Assembly: GCF_028826155.1 (NCBI RefSeq)
Contig: NZ_JAQGPN010000001.1
Coordinates: 4,713,501-4,777,500, forward strand
Direction: 5' to 3'
Length of the DNA: 64,000 nucleotides
Source of the DNA: Mesorhizobium shangrilense
GTDB lineage: Bacteria; Pseudomonadota; Alphaproteobacteria; Rhizobiales; Rhizobiaceae
The notes under the pieces are model-generated. The model saw nothing but the letters and a program-made list of their open reading frames with translations. It did no database searches and was not told the origin of the DNA. Positions 29,054 to 37,517 of this stretch are shown here, in pieces (position 1 is the stretch's first letter; each line of letters begins with the position of its first letter). Both the position numbers and the translations under genes were made by a program.

Positions 29054-30559
29054 ATGCGACCGCTGTTGAGAGAATTCATCCTCGCGCTCTTCCTGCTCGG
29101 CAGCGGCACGGCCCCGGTTGCAGCGGACGTCGCCGACCGGCCCGCGCCCTCGGGAGGCGCCCTGTCCCTGCTCCCGGTCCCGCAGACGACCGATCATTCG
29201 ATCACCATTTCCGGGCGCACGCTCGACTATCGGACGAAGGCCGGCACGTTGTCCCTGCTGTCCGGCAAGGGAGAGGTGACAGCCGAAATCTTCTTCGTCG
29301 CCTATGCGCTGCGCCCGGGAGCAGACGCGCGCCAGAACCGGCAGCGCCCTCTCACCTTCGTTTTCAACGGCGGACCGGGGGCGGCAGCCGCCTACCTTCA
29401 TCTCGGCGCGCTGGGACCGCGCATCATCGCGACGGCGGCGGACGGGAGCTTCCTCCCCTCGCCACAGAGGCTGATCGACAATCCCGATACCTGGCTGGAC
29501 ATGACCGACCTGGTCTTCGTCGATCCGGTCGGCACGGGATACAGCCGCGAGGCGCCGGGCCAGGAGACCCGCAGCTTCTGGGGCGTCAGCCAGGACGCCA
29601 CGTCCATGGGCGCCTTCGTCCGCCTCTTTCTCGCCCGGGAAGGCCGCACCGGCTCGCCGGTGTATCTAGCTGGAGAAAGCTATGGCGGATTCCGCGCCGC
29701 GCTCCTGGCCAAAACGCTGCAGGAGGACATCGGCATCAGCCCGAGCGGCATCGTGCTGATCTCACCGGCGCTGGAGTTCACGCTGGTGCGCCCGGACGAA
29801 TTCCAGCCCCTCCACTGGGCGCTTGAGCTACCCTCGCTCGCGGCCGTCCGCCTGCGCAGCGAAGGCGTTACAGGCCCGGAATTCGAGGAACGGCTGGCCG
29901 AGGTCGAGCGCTATGCGCTCGGCGACTATCTCACCGCGCTCGTCAGCGGTCTCGAAGAAGGTGGCCGGCGGGCGAGCCAACGCGTGGCCGAGTTCACCGG
30001 GTTGCCGCTCGATCTCGTGCAGAAGAATTTCGCGCGGATTTCCACCTCGCTGTTCACCAGTAAGTTTTCGAGCGATGCGGGCAAGGTACTCAGTGCCTAT
30101 GACGGCATGATCGGGGTGACCGACCGGTCGGGGGCAAGCGGCCCCGACCCGGTGCTCGATCGCAGCGTCCCGGTGCTCACCTCGGCTTTCGTCGACTATG
30201 CACGCGAGGAGCTGAACTTCCGCACCGACATGAGCTACCGCGTGCTCAACCGGCAGATCAGCGGCAACTGGGACTACGGGACCAGCCCCACCCGCCAGGG
30301 CTATGTCGGCGTGATGGGCGACCTGCAGCAGGCGCGGACGCTGAACCCCGCGCTCGGCGTGCTGATCGTCCACGGCTACACGGATCTGGTCACGCCCTAC
30401 ATGGTCTCGCGCTATCTCGTCGGCCAGCTTCCGCCGCTTCCGGAAGCCAAGCCGATCCGAATCGACGTGCTCGACGGCGGCCACATGATGTATTTCCGGC
30501 AGGACGGAAGGCGGGCGCTGAAGGAAGCGGCCGCGGAGCTGTATGAGGCGACGCAGTGA
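29054..30559 (+). CDS. S10 family serine carboxypeptidase-like protein, secreted
   Basis: Alpha/beta hydrolase of the serine carboxypeptidase family, 501 residues. The ATG at 29054 has GGAGG 6 bp upstream. A Sec signal peptide (about residues 1-24, ending PVAADV) predicts a periplasmic or exported enzyme. The S10 landmarks are TFVFNGGPGAAAAYLHLGALGP (oxyanion region), VFVDPVGTGYSR, the nucleophile Ser in AGESYGGFRA, a catalytic Asp in VHGYTDLVTPY and a His in DGGHMMYFR. Likely role: trimming C-terminal residues from peptides. The family is mainly known from eukaryotes, but scattered bacterial members exist in proteobacteria. It is not visibly in an operon. Confidence 0.88.
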   Translation: MRPLLREFILALFLLGSGTAPVAADVADRPAPSGGALSLLPVPQTTDHSITISGRTLDYRTKAGTLSLLSGKGEVTAEIFFVAYALRPGADARQNRQRPLTFVFNGGPGAAAAYLHLGALGPRIIATAADGSFLPSPQRLIDNPDTWLDMTDLVFVDPVGTGYSREAPGQETRSFWGVSQDATSMGAFVRLFLAREGRTGSPVYLAGESYGGFRAALLAKTLQEDIGISPSGIVLISPALEFTLVRPDEFQPLHWALELPSLAAVRLRSEGVTGPEFEERLAEVERYALGDYLTALVSGLEEGGRRASQRVAEFTGLPLDLVQKNFARISTSLFTSKFSSDAGKVLSAYDGMIGVTDRSGASGPDPVLDRSVPVLTSAFVDYAREELNFRTDMSYRVLNRQISGNWDYGTSPTRQGYVGVMGDLQQARTLNPALGVLIVHGYTDLVTPYMVSRYLVGQLPPLPEAKPIRIDVLDGGHMMYFRQDGRRALKEAAAELYEATQ

Positions 30560-30625
30560 GGACGCTCCGCCCAGGCCAGCTGCACGCGCGCCCTTCGCTC
30601 AACGCTTCGATCGACGTCACTTCGA

Positions 30626-30654
30626 TTGAAGCCTCCACCTGCCCGGCCTAGATT
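30626..30654 (+). promoter_or_regulatory. Candidate promoter giving a leaderless P450 transcript
   Basis: TTGAAG (30626-30631) and TAGATT (30649-30654) are separated by 17 bp. The P450 ATG begins at 30661, 6 bp after the -10, where transcription should start. No Shine-Dalgarno is visible before the ATG. Confidence 0.45.
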
Positions 30655-30660
30655 CAGCTT

Positions 30661-32034
30661 ATGGACACCTCGCCCGCACCGTTCGTCCCGCCCGCGCCGC
30701 AACCGCGAAGCTCGCCGCCGTCGACGCTGGAGATGATACGGATCGTCTACCGGAACCCGCTCGAGCTGTGGGGCGAGCCCTCCTACAACGAGCCGTGGAT
30801 CAGCGTGACGGGCATCGGCGGGCCGCTGGTGATCGCCAACGACCCCGGCCTCGTCCGCCACGTGCTGGTCGACAATGCGAAGAACTACAAGATGGCGCGG
30901 GTGCGCCAGCTCATCCTCAGACCGATCCTGCGCGACGGCCTCCTGACGGCCGAAGGCGACGTCTGGAAGCGCTCGCGCAAGGCCATGGCGCCGGTGTTCA
31001 CGCCGCGCAACATTTTCGGCTTCGCCCGGCCGATGCTCGATCGCACGCTGGCCTTCGTCGAGAAATACGAGGAAGTTTCCGGGACCGTCGACATCGCCCA
31101 CGACATGACGATGCTGACCTACGACATCCTTGCCGAGACCCTGTTCTCGGGCGAGATCGCCGGCGAATCCGGCAGTTTTGCCCATGACGTCGACCGGCTG
31201 CTGGAGACCATGGGGCGCGTCGATCCGCTCGACCTGCTACGCGCGCCGGAATGGCTGCCGCGGCTGACCCGGTTGCGCGGGCGCAAGACGATGGCCTATT
31301 TCCGCAAGATCGTCAGCGACACGATGGAGATGCGGGCCGAGCGGCTGCGCCGCGATCCCGACGGGGCGCCGCAGGATTTTCTGACGCTGCTGCTCAAGGC
31401 CGAGGGACCGGAGGGGCTCAGCCGCGCCGAGATCGAGGACAATATCATCACCTTCATCGGCGCCGGCCACGAGACGACCGCGCGGGCGCTCGGCTGGACC
31501 CTTTTCTGCCTCGCCGAGGCGCCGTGGGAGCGCGACAAGGTCGAGGTCGAGATCGACGCCGTGCTCAAGCGCGAACCCGATCCGGCGAAATGGCTGGACG
31601 CGATGCCGCTGACGCGGGCCGCTTTCGAGGAGGCGCTGCGGCTTTATCCGCCGGCGCCGTCGATCAACCGCGAGCCGATCGAGCCGGAAACCTACAAGGA
31701 CCTCTACATCCGCAAGGGCGCGGCAGTGCTGGTCATGCCCTGGGTGATCCACCGCCATCGGAAGCTCTGGGACAAGCCGGACGCCTTCATGCCAGAGCGC
31801 TTCCATCCGGGGCGGCGCGAGAAGATCGATCGCTTCCAATACCTGCCCTTCGGCGCGGGGCCGCGGGTGTGCATCGGCACGACCTTCGCCATGCAGGAAG
31901 CCATCATCGCCCTTGCCGTGATGCTGTCGCGGTTCCGCTTCGATACCGTTGCGGAGACGCAGCCCTGGCCGGTTCAGAAGCTGACCACCCAGCCACAGGG
32001 TGGTCTGCCGATGGCGGTGTCGCGGCGGAGGTAA
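30661..32034 (+). CDS. Cytochrome P450
   Basis: Haem-thiolate monooxygenase, 457 residues, soluble (no N-terminal anchor). I-helix oxygen-binding motif AGHETTARALGW, K-helix ExxR in FEEALRLYPPAP, PERF-type segment FMPERFHPG, and the haem loop FGAGPRVCIGTTFA with the axial Cys at about residue 404. The sequence style (HRHRKLWDKPDAFMPERF) resembles fatty-acid/terpene-type bacterial P450s found in rhizobia. The substrate is unknown, and no ferredoxin or reductase gene lies beside it, so electron partners must be encoded elsewhere. Confidence 0.94.
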   Translation: MDTSPAPFVPPAPQPRSSPPSTLEMIRIVYRNPLELWGEPSYNEPWISVTGIGGPLVIANDPGLVRHVLVDNAKNYKMARVRQLILRPILRDGLLTAEGDVWKRSRKAMAPVFTPRNIFGFARPMLDRTLAFVEKYEEVSGTVDIAHDMTMLTYDILAETLFSGEIAGESGSFAHDVDRLLETMGRVDPLDLLRAPEWLPRLTRLRGRKTMAYFRKIVSDTMEMRAERLRRDPDGAPQDFLTLLLKAEGPEGLSRAEIEDNIITFIGAGHETTARALGWTLFCLAEAPWERDKVEVEIDAVLKREPDPAKWLDAMPLTRAAFEEALRLYPPAPSINREPIEPETYKDLYIRKGAAVLVMPWVIHRHRKLWDKPDAFMPERFHPGRREKIDRFQYLPFGAGPRVCIGTTFAMQEAIIALAVMLSRFRFDTVAETQPWPVQKLTTQPQGGLPMAVSRRR

Positions 32035-32142
32035 GCGTGTCCGGCGCCCGGATCGGTGGCAGCTTTCGGCGGAATCCGCTCTGGTGACGCCCTGAAGACT
32101 GAAGCGAACATCCCGCCCGCCGGCTTGACGCTGAAGGAAGCG

Positions 32143-32295
32143 ATGCACCTGCAGGCGCTCGAAGGCAATCCGCTCGATGCCAGTCAAGTTGCAATGTTCG
32201 AGATGTTTGAGCGCGAGGGATGGTCGGAAGAGCGCTGTATCGCCTATTTGCGACAGCGCGTGCTTGACCGGCATGGCGCCATCCCCGGCGAATGA
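32143..32295 (+). CDS. VbhA-like antitoxin of a Fic toxin pair
   Basis: Small protein of about 50 residues from the ATG at 32143 (AAGGA 6 bp upstream); the frame extends to 32056 without better support. The segment LEGNPLDASQVAMFEMFEREGWSEE fits the VbhA-type class I antitoxin fold, where a helix with [S/T]xxxE[G/N] places a Glu in the Fic ATP site. Here the Glu-Gly is kept (LQALEG) but the Ser/Thr is Leu, so it is a divergent member. Its stop overlaps the fic start by 4 bp (ATGA), the usual toxin-antitoxin coupling. Its partner is broken, so it may be a relic. Confidence 0.55.
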   Translation: MHLQALEGNPLDASQVAMFEMFEREGWSEERCIAYLRQRVLDRHGAIPGE

Positions 32296-32869
32296 CCGAC
32301 GAGGTCTATTGCTATCCTCCCAGTTATGGCGTTCTTCGCAACAAGTTCGGCATTCGTGACGCGGACGAACTCGACTATGTCGAACGCGAGTTCGTGGCGC
32401 GGCGCATGCTCGGTCGCGTTCCCTCCGGAAAGTTCGACCTCGCGCATCTGAAAGCCATCCACGGCATCTGTTCCAGGATCTCTACGACTGGGCGCGACAG
32501 ATACGCACCGTCGAGCTTTCGAAGGGCGGCAGCCAGTTCCAGTTCCGGCGTTTCATCGAGACCGGAATGGCGGATGTGCACCGCCGACTCGTCGAAGCGG
32601 ATTTTCTTAAAGGCCTGTCGGGCGACGCATTCGCGCGGCAGGCCGGAGAGATCATCGGCGACATCAACCATGTGCACCCGTTCCGCGAGGGAAACGGCCG
32701 CGTGCAGATGGTCTATCTCAGGCAACTCGCCGCCGAAGCCGGCCACCGGCTCGACGTGACGCGGATCGAGCGAGAAGCCTGGATGGCCGCCTCGCGCGAC
32801 GCGCATTTCGGCCGCTACGACCGAATGCGCCGCTGCATCTCAGCGGCGCTGGCCGAACCGGGAAGCTGA
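32292..32869 (+). pseudogene. Fic domain toxin gene disrupted by a 1-bp frameshift
   Basis: The first frame (from 32292) gives MTDEVYCYPPSYGVLRNKFGI and ends its homology at KFDLAHLKAIH near 32462. The homology continues in frame +2 as HLFQDLYDWARQIRTVELSKGG and runs to 32869. Restoring one C after 32462 (CACGG to CACCGG) rejoins the two into a normal Fic protein of about 190 residues. The Fic loop is HPFREGNGRVQM: the catalytic His and GNGR are present, but the last Arg of the AMPylation consensus (HxFxxGNGRxxR) is Met. Either the gene is inactive or the sequence has an error there. Fic proteins usually transfer AMP to target proteins such as topoisomerases. Confidence 0.75.
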
Positions 32870-32948
32870 TTTCCCGCCGCCATGGCGCGCCATCCTCGCC
32901 GGGAATGAAGGCGTGCGCCACGCGGCGAAAAAGGGGCTACCGCAACGA

Positions 32949-33608
32949 TCAGTTCGCCGGCTGCTTGGTCTTCCTCAGATAGGGCAGCACGCGTTCGAAG
33001 CCGCCATAGACGGTGTTGCCTTCCTCGTCGGAGACGGCCGCGGTCAGCACCACATCTTCGCCCTGCTTCCAGTTGGCCGGCGTCGCCACCCGATGCTTGG
33101 CGGTGAGCTGAATGGAGTCGATCGCGCGCAGGATCTCGTCGAAGTTGCGCCCCGTCGTCATCGGATAGGTCAGCGTCAGCTTCACCTTCTTGTCCGGTCC
33201 GATGACGAACACCGAACGAACCGTCTGGTTGTCGGCCGGGGTGCGCCCCTCGCTGGTGCCGGCCGTATCTGCCGGCAACATGTCGTAGAGCTTTGCGACC
33301 TTCAGCTCGGTGTCGCCGATCATCGGATAATTGACGGCGTGTCCCGTAGCCGTCTCGATGTCGGCTTTCCACTTGTGGTGGCTTTCGACGGGATCGACCG
33401 AGATACCGATGATCTTTGCGTTGCGCTTGGAGAACTCGTCCTCCATTCCCGCCATGTAGCCAAGCTCGGTCGTGCAGATCGGCGTAAAGTTCTTCGGGTG
33501 TGAGAAAAGGACCGCATAGCCGTCGCCGATCCACTCGTGGAAATTGATCTTGCCTTCGGTGGTGTCAGCCGTGAAGTCGGGGGCAGTGTCGTTGAGGCGA
33601 ATGCTCAT
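32949..33608 (-). CDS. 1-Cys peroxiredoxin (Prx6 family)
   Basis: Cytoplasmic thiol peroxidase reducing H2O2 and organic hydroperoxides. It is 219 residues, the length of the long Prx6 type. The peroxidatic Cys45 lies in HPKNFTPICTTELG. Other family segments are ISVDPVESHHKWKADI, NYPMIGDTELKVAKLYDMLP, FVIGPDKKVKLTLTYPMTTGRNFDEILR and VATPANWKQGEDVV. A GGAAGG ribosome site lies before the ATG at 33608. It is a single gene. An OxyR-type site was not recognised in the 123-bp upstream gap, which shows nothing I can name. Confidence 0.95.
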   Translation of the reverse strand: MSIRLNDTAPDFTADTTEGKINFHEWIGDGYAVLFSHPKNFTPICTTELGYMAGMEDEFSKRNAKIIGISVDPVESHHKWKADIETATGHAVNYPMIGDTELKVAKLYDMLPADTAGTSEGRTPADNQTVRSVFVIGPDKKVKLTLTYPMTTGRNFDEILRAIDSIQLTAKHRVATPANWKQGEDVVLTAAVSDEEGNTVYGGFERVLPYLRKTKQPAN

Positions 33609-33731
33609 AGGGGTATCCTTCCCTGCTCGTTGTGACCGTTTGACGAACGGGTCAGCCGATCAGCTCTAAAAACTTTGGTATCCGGTCATAATGCAACGTG
33701 CCGCCCGAAATCGCCAGTGCGTTCACCGCCT

Positions 33732-34553
33732 CTAGACCATTGCGAACACACGCGCAGGACCGCCGGTGCCGCCCTTGATCTTGGGGGCGCCGACGATGAT
33801 GGTCGCGCCCTTGGCGGGCAGGCCGTCCAGATTGGCGATGCCCTCGATGCCGTAGCGACCGGCCGGCAGCCAGGTGTTGTGGACAATGAAGTCCGGCGAG
33901 GCGCCGAAATCGAGCGACAGCGTGTCGACCGCAATCGCCTTCGCCGAGGTCTCCAGAAGCAGCTTGACCGCGTCCACATGGAAGCCGGGGAAATGCATCG
34001 TCTTGCCGTCGTCCCCGACATTGCGGAACTTGTCGGTCAGCACATGTTGACCCCAGCCGGAGTTCATGGCGACAACGCAGCCTTCCGGCAGGTCGCCATT
34101 GGCCGAGGTCCAGGCCTTGATATCCTCCGGCGTCACCTGCGCGTCCGCGCTCTCCGCCGCCTTCGACTTGATGTCGATGACGACGAGCGGCGCCACCAGG
34201 TCCTCGACGGGCAGCTCGGCGACGGACTTGCCGTCCGCGCTGAAATGGAGTGGCGCATCGATGTGGGTGCCGGTGTGCTCGCTCAGGCGAAGTTCGTAGA
34301 GGTTGAAGGTGTCCTTCGCGTAGTCGAACTTCTTGTCGTAGAAGAGCTGCTGGCCGCCGAAGTAGGTCGGAAACTTGTCGAACAGCTCGTGCGTCAAGTC
34401 GTGTGTCTTGGCTGGCGTCTGCGCGAATACCGGGGTTGGGGCGGACGTGGCCAGCGCGGCGACGCCCGCTGCGGCGGCCAGGCCGCCGGTGAAGAAGCTC
34501 CTGCGGCTCAGCATGCTGGCTTTGACATTCTCGATGACGCAGTGATGGCACAT
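33732..34553 (-). CDS. Cyclase family protein (kynurenine formamidase-like fold) with Tat signal
   Basis: Metal-dependent hydrolase of the cyclase family (PF04199), 273 residues. The metal motif HTGTHIDAPLHF is intact, and QVTPEDIKAWTS, VAMNSGWGQH and FPGFHVDAVKLLLE follow the family pattern. The N-terminus, starting at the ATG at 34553 (GGGGAG 10-13 bp upstream), contains a twin-arginine signal SRRSFFTGGLAAAAGVAAL ending near VFAQT, so the folded enzyme is exported to the periplasm. A CHHC motif precedes the signal. It lies 80 bp downstream of yraN on the same strand, in the position where rhizobia often carry gshB. The substrate is unknown; formamidase, isatin hydrolase or polyketide cyclase activities occur in the family. 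Confidence 0.85.
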   Translation of the reverse strand: MCHHCVIENVKASMLSRRSFFTGGLAAAAGVAALATSAPTPVFAQTPAKTHDLTHELFDKFPTYFGGQQLFYDKKFDYAKDTFNLYELRLSEHTGTHIDAPLHFSADGKSVAELPVEDLVAPLVVIDIKSKAAESADAQVTPEDIKAWTSANGDLPEGCVVAMNSGWGQHVLTDKFRNVGDDGKTMHFPGFHVDAVKLLLETSAKAIAVDTLSLDFGASPDFIVHNTWLPAGRYGIEGIANLDGLPAKGATIIVGAPKIKGGTGGPARVFAMV

Positions 34554-34633
34554 CTGGAACGCTCCCCTTCGTGTCCGTTGCGCGGCAAGAGTGTTCCCTC
34601 CGGCAGCGTCTGGCAAGGCAGGTTTACGCTACG

Positions 34634-35020
34634 TCAGATGCGTCCCTGGAAAATATTCTCCACATGCACCGGCCAGCGGCGCGGCAGCACCGCCACCATG
34701 TCGAAACGGAGCGAAAGGCGCGCATAGTCGCGCTGGCGGACCAGCCAGAGATCGGCCGCGCCCTCGATGCGCCGCGCCGACATGCCGCCGATGGCGTCCA
34801 TCGCCTCGGCCAACGTGGGGCGCGCCTTCACCTCGACGATCAGGACCAGATCCCCGCGGCGGGCGATCAGGTCGATCTCGCCGAGTTTCGTGCGGTAGCG
34901 TCGGGCCACGATGCGGTAGCCCTTGACCAGCAGGGCCAGCGCCGCCAGCCACTCGCTGCGGTGACCGCGGCGATAGGCGGCGAAGCGTCGGGCACGCGCC
35001 GTCTCGCCACCCTCTGTCAC
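34634..35020 (-). CDS. YraN family protein (UPF0102), predicted endonuclease-like
   Basis: 128-residue member of UPF0102, a PD-(D/E)XK nuclease-like fold whose in-cell role is not established. The core is [21 protein letters not shown] (Asp and Glu-x-Lys acidic triad). N-terminal [21 protein letters not shown] matches the family opening. The ATG at 35020 overlaps the rsmI stop by 4 bp, so the two are translationally coupled. The rsmI-yraN pair is strongly conserved in proteobacteria. Confidence 0.92.
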   Translation of the reverse strand: MTEGGETARARRFAAYRRGHRSEWLAALALLVKGYRIVARRYRTKLGEIDLIARRGDLVLIVEVKARPTLAEAMDAIGGMSARRIEGAADLWLVRQRDYARLSLRFDMVAVLPRRWPVHVENIFQGRI

Positions 35021-35904
35021 CGCCCGGTTTCCTTCAGCTCGAGCAGGCGGCGGTAGAGGTCCGGCTTCTTGCCGCCGGTCATGCGGGCCGCCTCGCCGGC
35101 CGCCTTGGAAGCAGGCATCTCCGCGGCCAGCGACAGGAGCAGGCGGTCGACGTCACCGGCCTCCACTGGCTCGTCCCCCGGCGGCGCCACGCAGACGACG
35201 ACCTCGCCCTTCGGCGTCTCCGCTTCGGCATAGTGTGCGGCAAGCGAGGGCAGGGTTTCCGTCCGGAACTCCTCGAACGCCTTGGTAAGTTCCCGGCCGA
35301 TTGTCGCGCGGCGCTCGCCCAGCACGTCGGCCATGGCGGCAAGGCTGTCGGCAAGGCGGCGTGGCGATTCGAAGAAGATCAGTGTCGCCGGAACGGCCCT
35401 GAGTTCCTCCAGGCGTGACCGGCGGGCGCCGTCCTTAACCGGCAGGAAACCGGCAAACATGAAGGCATCCGAAGGCAGGCCGGAGCCTGTCAGCGCGGCA
35501 AGCACGGCCGAGGGACCGGGCACGGGGACGACGCGGATGCCCGCCTCGCGCGCCCGCTCGACAAGGCGATAGCCAGGGTCGGAAACCAACGGCGTGCCCG
35601 CGTCCGATACCAGCGCGACGCTGCGGCCCTCCTCGAGCGCAGCGATCAGTCGCGGTCCGGCCTCCTCCGCATTGTGTTCATGATAGGCGAACGACCGTTG
35701 CCTGATGCCGTAGCGGTCGAGCAGGACGCGGGTGACCCGGGTGTCCTCGCAGGCGAGCACGTCGCAGGCGGCCAGCGTCTCCAGCGCGCGCAACGTGATG
35801 TCGCCGAGGTTGCCGATCGGCGTGGCCACGAGATAAAGCGCCGGCTCGAGCGGCCGAGCGGCGATTTCCGTGCCGGCGATCACGTAGGCTGCCCGATTTT
35901 CCAC
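35017..35904 (-). CDS. rsmI: 16S rRNA (cytidine(1402)-2'-O)-methyltransferase
   Basis: SAM-dependent tetrapyrrole-methylase-fold enzyme that 2'-O-methylates C1402 in the ribosomal P site. Signatures are [63 protein letters not shown] and RELTKAFEE. The frame is open to 36015, but the GTG at 35904 is chosen (295 residues): GGAGA lies 5 bp upstream, and translation from it begins just before the conserved core, whereas the extension overlaps the divergent lipoprotein gene. It forms an operon with yraN. Confidence 0.94.
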   Translation of the reverse strand: MENRAAYVIAGTEIAARPLEPALYLVATPIGNLGDITLRALETLAACDVLACEDTRVTRVLLDRYGIRQRSFAYHEHNAEEAGPRLIAALEEGRSVALVSDAGTPLVSDPGYRLVERAREAGIRVVPVPGPSAVLAALTGSGLPSDAFMFAGFLPVKDGARRSRLEELRAVPATLIFFESPRRLADSLAAMADVLGERRATIGRELTKAFEEFRTETLPSLAAHYAEAETPKGEVVVCVAPPGDEPVEAGDVDRLLLSLAAEMPASKAAGEAARMTGGKKPDLYRRLLELKETGR

Positions 35905-36004
35905 ATTTTCTCCGTCGATTGAGCGGGATCGATCCGCGCGGCCAAGCATTGACATGTCGAGCATGGGGTTGCAAAGCGCGCGAACACGTCCTGAAGACTT
36001 GCCG

Positions 36005-37204
36005 ATGAAAGCCAATCTTACACGACGACGCCTGCTGCTTGGCGGGCTTTCGATGCTGGCCCTGGCGTCCGCCGGCTGTCAGTCGGTGCCGACTGGCCTG
36101 CCGGGTGAACCGCAGCAGCAACAGCCGAGCGTGACCGAAGCTCTGCCGCCCGCCAACGGCGAGATCATCGGCGCGGGTGCGGTGCGGGTGGCTATGCTGC
36201 TGCCGCTGAGCGCCCCCGGCAGTGGCGGCAAGATCGGCATCGAATTGCGCAACGCCGCGCAGCTCGCCATCGAGGATCTTGGTGCGGACTCCCTGCAGAT
36301 CGTGGTCAAGGATACCGCAGGCGAGCCGGCGCAGGCGCTCGCCATGGCGACCGAAGCGACGGCGGAAGGGTCCTCCCTCGTGCTGGGGCCGGTATTCGCG
36401 CCGGAAGTCATTCAAGCCGCGACCGTATTGCGGCAGGCAGGCAAGATCGCGATCGCCTTCTCGTCGGACCAGACGGTGGCGGGTGGCGGCGTCTACCTGA
36501 ACTCGTTCCTGCCGCAGAGCGTGGTCGACCGTACCGCGGCCTACGCGTTCTCGCAGGGCTACAAGACCTTCGTCGCAATGGTTCCTAACAACGCCGCAGG
36601 CGCACTGGCGGAGCGGCAACTGCAGCAGACGCTCGGCGTATTGGGCGGCGCGCTGCTGCAGGTGGAGCGTTACGACCCCAGCGACGCCTCGGTGCAGACC
36701 GCGGCCTCCAACATCGCCGCCAAGGCCGGCGAGGCGCAGGCGATCTTCATCCCGGACGGCGGCAACAGCCCGAGCGCAGTCGCTGCCGCGCTGCGCTCGA
36801 ACGGCGTCGACCTGAGCGGCAAGAAACTGCTCGGAACCGGGCTCTGGAGCAGCGCAGTGCTTGGCGACCCTACTTTGACCGGTGCCTGGTTTGCAGACAC
36901 CGACCAGCAGAAGCTCGGCGAGTTCAAGGCGCGCTATGCACAGAAGTTCGGCGCCGAGCCGTCGACCAACGCGGTGCTTAGCTATGACAGCGTGGCGCTG
37001 GCGGTAGGCATCGTGAGGCTGCATGGACCTGTAGGCTTCACACCCGCGGTGATCGAGGCCCGCTCCGGCTTCACGGGCTACGGCGGCGTGTTCCGCTTCG
37101 GCTCGGACGGCTCAAACCAGCGCGCCTATACCGTGTACGAAGTGCTTCCCGGAGGGCAGCGCAAGGTGGTGAGCCCGTCGCCCACGAGTTTTAGCGGCGC
37201 CTGA
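36005..37204 (+). CDS. Penicillin-binding protein activator-like lipoprotein (LppC/LpoA family)
   Basis: Outer-membrane lipoprotein with a periplasmic-binding-protein type I fold. In enterics the related LpoA activates PBP1a. It is 399 residues from the ATG at 36005. The signal is MKANLTRRRLLLGGLSMLALASAGC with lipobox ASAGC. A Gln-rich linker (EPQQQQPSV) follows, then the receptor-like domain VRVAMLLPLSAPGSGGKIGIELRNAA and LGPVFAPEVIQAATVLRQAGKIAIAFSS. It is divergent from rsmI, as yraN-rsmI-lppC clusters usually are. A perfect TTGACA at 35949-35954 upstream may be the -35 box. Confidence 0.9.
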   Translation: MKANLTRRRLLLGGLSMLALASAGCQSVPTGLPGEPQQQQPSVTEALPPANGEIIGAGAVRVAMLLPLSAPGSGGKIGIELRNAAQLAIEDLGADSLQIVVKDTAGEPAQALAMATEATAEGSSLVLGPVFAPEVIQAATVLRQAGKIAIAFSSDQTVAGGGVYLNSFLPQSVVDRTAAYAFSQGYKTFVAMVPNNAAGALAERQLQQTLGVLGGALLQVERYDPSDASVQTAASNIAAKAGEAQAIFIPDGGNSPSAVAAALRSNGVDLSGKKLLGTGLWSSAVLGDPTLTGAWFADTDQQKLGEFKARYAQKFGAEPSTNAVLSYDSVALAVGIVRLHGPVGFTPAVIEARSGFTGYGGVFRFGSDGSNQRAYTVYEVLPGGQRKVVSPSPTSFSGA

Positions 37205-37282
37205 CCCGCCTTTCGGTCAATTTTCTTGAAGCCGAGGAACATCCCGGTTGCCAGGCGGTTGTTCTCTCCTTCGGAGGAACAC

Positions 37283-37483
37283 ATGGGCGAACTGGAGATC
37301 CAGGATAGCTTTGCGCCGTATTTCGATCCAAAGACCGAGATCGGAATCGAAAACGCCCAAAGGACGCGGGCCAAACGGCAGCCGCGAAGAAAGCCGGCGG
37401 CCAGCCAAACAGCGGAGCCCGGCCCGGCAAGACCGGCACGCCGGCACGCATCGTCGGGCGAGCGGCCAGAAACGTCATCCTGA
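37283..37483 (+). CDS. Small hypothetical basic protein, 66 residues
   Basis: The frame beginning MGELEIQDSFAPYFDPKTEIGIE is preceded by a near-perfect CGGAGG site 6 bp before the ATG, the main reason to call it. The second half is disordered and rich in Arg, Pro and Ala (RAKRQPRRKPAASQTAEP). There is no recognised family. It lies 78 bp after the lipoprotein gene on the same strand and convergent with the EamA gene. A minus-strand frame covers the same bases but has no ribosome site. Confidence 0.45.
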   Translation: MGELEIQDSFAPYFDPKTEIGIENAQRTRAKRQPRRKPAASQTAEPGPARPARRHASSGERPETSS

Positions 37484-37517
37484 CGAATGCGATGAAACCC
37501 GCGAAGGCGCCGATGTG

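Noticed and set aside
28003..29109. Minus-strand open frame of 368 codons opposite the unknown 290-residue protein
   Set aside because: It is longer than the plus-strand gene, but the plus frame has a ribosome site and balanced composition with an ordered core. The minus translation looks like an antisense product.
35905..36015. Extended rsmI start at 36015
   Set aside because: It would overlap the divergent lipoprotein gene and adds sequence not typical of the family; the GTG at 35904 has a better ribosome site.
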